NCBI GenBank assembly: GCA_964352905.1
Contig: CAYGTS010000023.1
Location: 1-25,042 of the forward strand
DNA length: 25,042 bases
Source of the DNA: CAYGTS01 sp964352905
Lineage (GTDB): Bacteria > Pseudomonadota > Gammaproteobacteria > JAHCLG01
Direction: 5' to 3'
Shown: one piece after another, positions 23,079 to 25,042 of the stretch
Layout: every line of letters starts with the position of its first letter
How positions within the stretch are numbered: position 1 is the stretch's first letter
Translations under genes and position numbers: made by a program
Notes under the pieces: generated by a model
Told to the model about the DNA's origin: nothing
The model's database searches: none
The model's input: only the letters and a program-made list of their open reading frames with translations

Positions 23079-24416
23079 TCATCTTGGGCTAATTTTTTCT
23101 GGGATTGGATTGCTTACAATGGGTTTATCTGCTTTAAGAGTAAAAATCTGATTTAGTGTTAATGCCACTTCAGCAATAATAGATTCATTATTCGCATGTA
23201 CGATAGCTAATGGTATTTGTGGATCAACATAATCACCAATCCCTTTTACGTTGGTTAAACCAACGCGATAATCAATCGTATCATCTGGTTTAACCCGCAT
23301 ACCGCCTAAACGCAGTAAAATCGCACCTAATTGTCGTGCCTCAATCTTATGGATATAACCGCTCGTTTTAGCGTAAATCGCTTTTTGTACGGGCGCTGGT
23401 TTTAAATAATGCAAAGGATTATCTAATAAATCATGCGGGCCATTGAGTGCGCTTACCATGGCTGCAAATTTTTCAGCCGCAACACCATTATTTAAATTGG
23501 TGAGCAATAATTCTCGTGCTGATTTTTCATCTGCTGCTAAGTGGCTTAGCAAGCATAATTCACTACCTAATTTTAAAATGACTTCAGTTAAGCGCGGATG
23601 ACGCGTCTGATTTTTCAGAAATTCAATGGTTTCAATTAGTTCCAAGGCATTACCAACGCTGTGACCAAGACATTGATTCATATCGGTCATCATTGCCACA
23701 GTAGGCAAATTCGCTTGCCGCGCAATTTGTACCATTAAACTAGCTAAGTGTTTGGCTTGATCGTAATCATGCACTAACGCACCGCTACCAAAAGTTGACT
23801 CAAGGAGTAAATACTCACAACCTGAAGCGAGTTTTTTACACAATACCGAAGCGGCGATTAAGGGCATGGATTCTACTGTGGCGGTGATATCACGAATGGC
23901 GTAAAGTCGTTTATCAGCCGGTGCTAAATTTTGATTAGTGCCGGTAATAATACAGCCAACGTTTTTCACAATGCTTTGAATGGTTTTTAAATCCGGGGAA
24001 AGATCAAAGCCAGGAATGCTGGCGAGTTTATCAATCGTGCCACCGGTATGAGCGAGTGCTTTACCCGAATATTTTGGCATATACGCACCACAAGCAGCCA
24101 TTAAGGGAACTAAAATTAAACTGACTTTATCACCAATACCGCCGGTTGAATGTTTATCGATCAACGGGCCATTCAGATCATAATTATTCCAATTAATTAC
24201 TTGCCCGGAATGCGCCATGGCTTGGGTTAGATGGGTCATTTCATTTAATGACATGCCTTGGAAAAAAACCGCCATAGCAAACGCAGCTGCTTGCGCATCG
24301 ATAATGCTGTTATCGCTAATACCTTTAACAAAGAATGCGATTTCGGCTTCAGTTAAAGCAAGACCATCACGTTTTTTAGCGATGATTTCTTGCGGGAAAA
24401 AAGTGGTTTTACTCAT
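23079..24416 (-). CDS. deoA: Thymidine phosphorylase
   Basis: A 445-residue nucleoside phosphorylase family II enzyme, close to E. coli DeoA (440). It converts thymidine and phosphate to thymine and deoxyribose 1-phosphate in the cytoplasm. The glycosyltransferase family 3 signature is complete: DKHSTGGIGDKVS (about residues 87-99) and GKALAHTGGTIDKL (about 118-131). The substrate-site stretch RDITATVES...IAASVLCKKLASG keeps the Arg, Ser and Lys used by the E. coli enzyme. The C-terminal domain is present. The frame opens at a TTG (24443), but ATG 24416 with AAGG upstream is preferred. It lies 14 bases after the secreted-protein gene on the same strand, so the two may be co-transcribed. Confidence 0.93.
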   Translation of the reverse strand: MSKTTFFPQEIIAKKRDGLALTEAEIAFFVKGISDNSIIDAQAAAFAMAVFFQGMSLNEMTHLTQAMAHSGQVINWNNYDLNGPLIDKHSTGGIGDKVSLILVPLMAACGAYMPKYSGKALAHTGGTIDKLASIPGFDLSPDLKTIQSIVKNVGCIITGTNQNLAPADKRLYAIRDITATVESMPLIAASVLCKKLASGCEYLLLESTFGSGALVHDYDQAKHLASLMVQIARQANLPTVAMMTDMNQCLGHSVGNALELIETIEFLKNQTRHPRLTEVILKLGSELCLLSHLAADEKSARELLLTNLNNGVAAEKFAAMVSALNGPHDLLDNPLHYLKPAPVQKAIYAKTSGYIHKIEARQLGAILLRLGGMRVKPDDTIDYRVGLTNVKGIGDYVDPQIPLAIVHANNESIIAEVALTLNQIFTLKADKPIVSNPIPEKISPR

Positions 24417-24430
24417 TGTGGTAGCCTTTT

Positions 24431-24943
24431 TTATTGTGAACAAAGCACATGACAGCGATCACCTGGGCAATAATGATGCTTTAAAATTTGATCGCCAATC
24501 ACATAGCAATTTTTAGGTAATGCTTGTTGCGTTTCTAATGCTAATGATTGTTCAACTATCATAGGTTTTAACTGCGTGATGATAAAGCTATTCAAGGTAT
24601 AATTACAAACTAATTTACCATGATGTAAACGCAGCCCAACAAATTGTTTAATTTGCGGTATCCCTTGATCGGCATAAGCTAACAGGGTTGCAAGTGGTGT
24701 AAACGCTAATTTTTTTAATGCGGCTTGGTGAATGGGGTGCAGTTTATATACCTTATGATTGTTAGTAACTAGTGCAGCATCAATATAATATGCGACTTTT
24801 TGCGATTGTTGCGCAACATCCTTGATTGGCGTGAGTGGCACAAATTTAATGTTCACATCTTGGCAACGCAATAAAATATCGCCAAAAACAGGCATGATAG
24901 TCATTAACAGTAAATAGCATAAGCAATAAAGGCGGATCATCAT
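24431..24943 (-). CDS. Small secreted Cys-rich protein, unknown
   Basis: About 170 residues from ATG 24943 (or 24940). A signal peptide (MMIRLYCLCYLLLMTIMPVFG) leads a mature part with six cysteines (RCQ, VCN, NCY, YCP, RCH, LCS), which could form disulfides in the periplasm. No family is recognised. The frame is open from 25018, but the extra 25 residues (MSTFFSVFNV...) are encoded by the window-end inverted repeat and would bury the signal peptide, so the inner start is chosen. The only ribosome-site-like bases (ggga) lie inside the repeat, about 9 bases upstream. The gene sits 14 bases upstream of deoA. Confidence 0.7.
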   Translation of the reverse strand: MMIRLYCLCYLLLMTIMPVFGDILLRCQDVNIKFVPLTPIKDVAQQSQKVAYYIDAALVTNNHKVYKLHPIHQAALKKLAFTPLATLLAYADQGIPQIKQFVGLRLHHGKLVCNYTLNSFIITQLKPMIVEQSLALETQQALPKNCYVIGDQILKHHYCPGDRCHVLCSQ

Positions 24944-24997
24944 CAGCAATTCCCGGTGTAGCGAGGAACAGCCATATTTGGGCAATCTCACATTAAA
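24944..24997. repeat. Right copy of 54-bp inverted repeat
   Basis: It is the exact reverse complement of 1-54. It directly abuts the ATG of the secreted-protein gene (24943) and therefore forms its leader and ribosome-binding region. Confidence 0.95.
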
Positions 24998-25042
24998 AAC
25001 ACTAAAAAATGTGCTCATTTATTATGTATAAACTGCGCTATT

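Overview
The window is AT-rich gammaproteobacterial chromosome. The gene set looks like Legionellales (Legionella/Coxiella relatives): a Pcm-like methyltransferase directly upstream of tolC, a Bat operon, a thymidine phosphorylase, several lineage-specific hypothetical proteins and one very large protein with a eukaryote-like domain mix. This placement is my reading of gene content and is not proven.

Layout. 1-511: end of an intergenic repeat, then a small Met/His-rich membrane protein. 572-1504 (-): an unassigned class I SAM methyltransferase, convergent with it across a strong hairpin. 1674-5111 (+): moxR, DUF58, DUF4381 and batA, tightly packed. 5157-11261 (-): a 2034-codon NACHT NTPase gene lying antisense between batA and batB. 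11262-11666: its promoter region plus a dispersed repeat and the batB promoter. 11667-15239 (+): batB, a TPR/Gln-rich batC-like gene and batD. 15240-15408: a second copy of the dispersed repeat. 15409-19584 (-): a DUF6868-like membrane protein, an MFS exporter, a TolC with a C-terminal SPOR domain, and a Pcm-like methyltransferase, probably one operon transcribed pcm > tolC > MFS > DUF6868. 19741-20754 (-): unknown protein with duplicated 11-residue repeats. 20761-21124: noncoding, with a 141-bp foldback element. 21125-21748 (+): Nudix hydrolase. 21878-23071 (+): unknown Cys-rich protein. 23079-24416 and 24431-24943 (-): thymidine phosphorylase and a secreted Cys-rich protein. A perfect 54-bp inverted repeat sits at both window ends.

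The most interesting object is the NACHT protein. Reading it in order I see an OTU-like cysteine-protease layout (a W-N-C-F motif upstream and a G-N-N-H-F motif near residue 211), a PD-(D/E)XK nuclease-like segment resembling DUF4297/Cap4 (about residues 236-360), a degenerate P-loop region (about 685-750), a clear NACHT NTPase (about 1020-1335) and a long helical C-terminus with a repeated F-W-D-x-x-A-G-x-P motif. The open frame carrying the putative catalytic cysteine lies upstream of the first usable start codon (GTG at 11261). The nearest ATG, placed correctly behind a good promoter, is out of frame by one base. The gene interrupts an otherwise standard moxR-bat operon, and dispersed repeats lie at or near its edges. 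It could be a bacterial NLR-type (STAND) defence protein or a host-directed effector; the sequence alone does not decide.

The bat genes probably act together in the envelope: the MoxR ATPase with von Willebrand factor A proteins, as known for this family. TolC and the MFS protein could form an export route. No rRNA, tRNA, CRISPR array or transposase gene was found.
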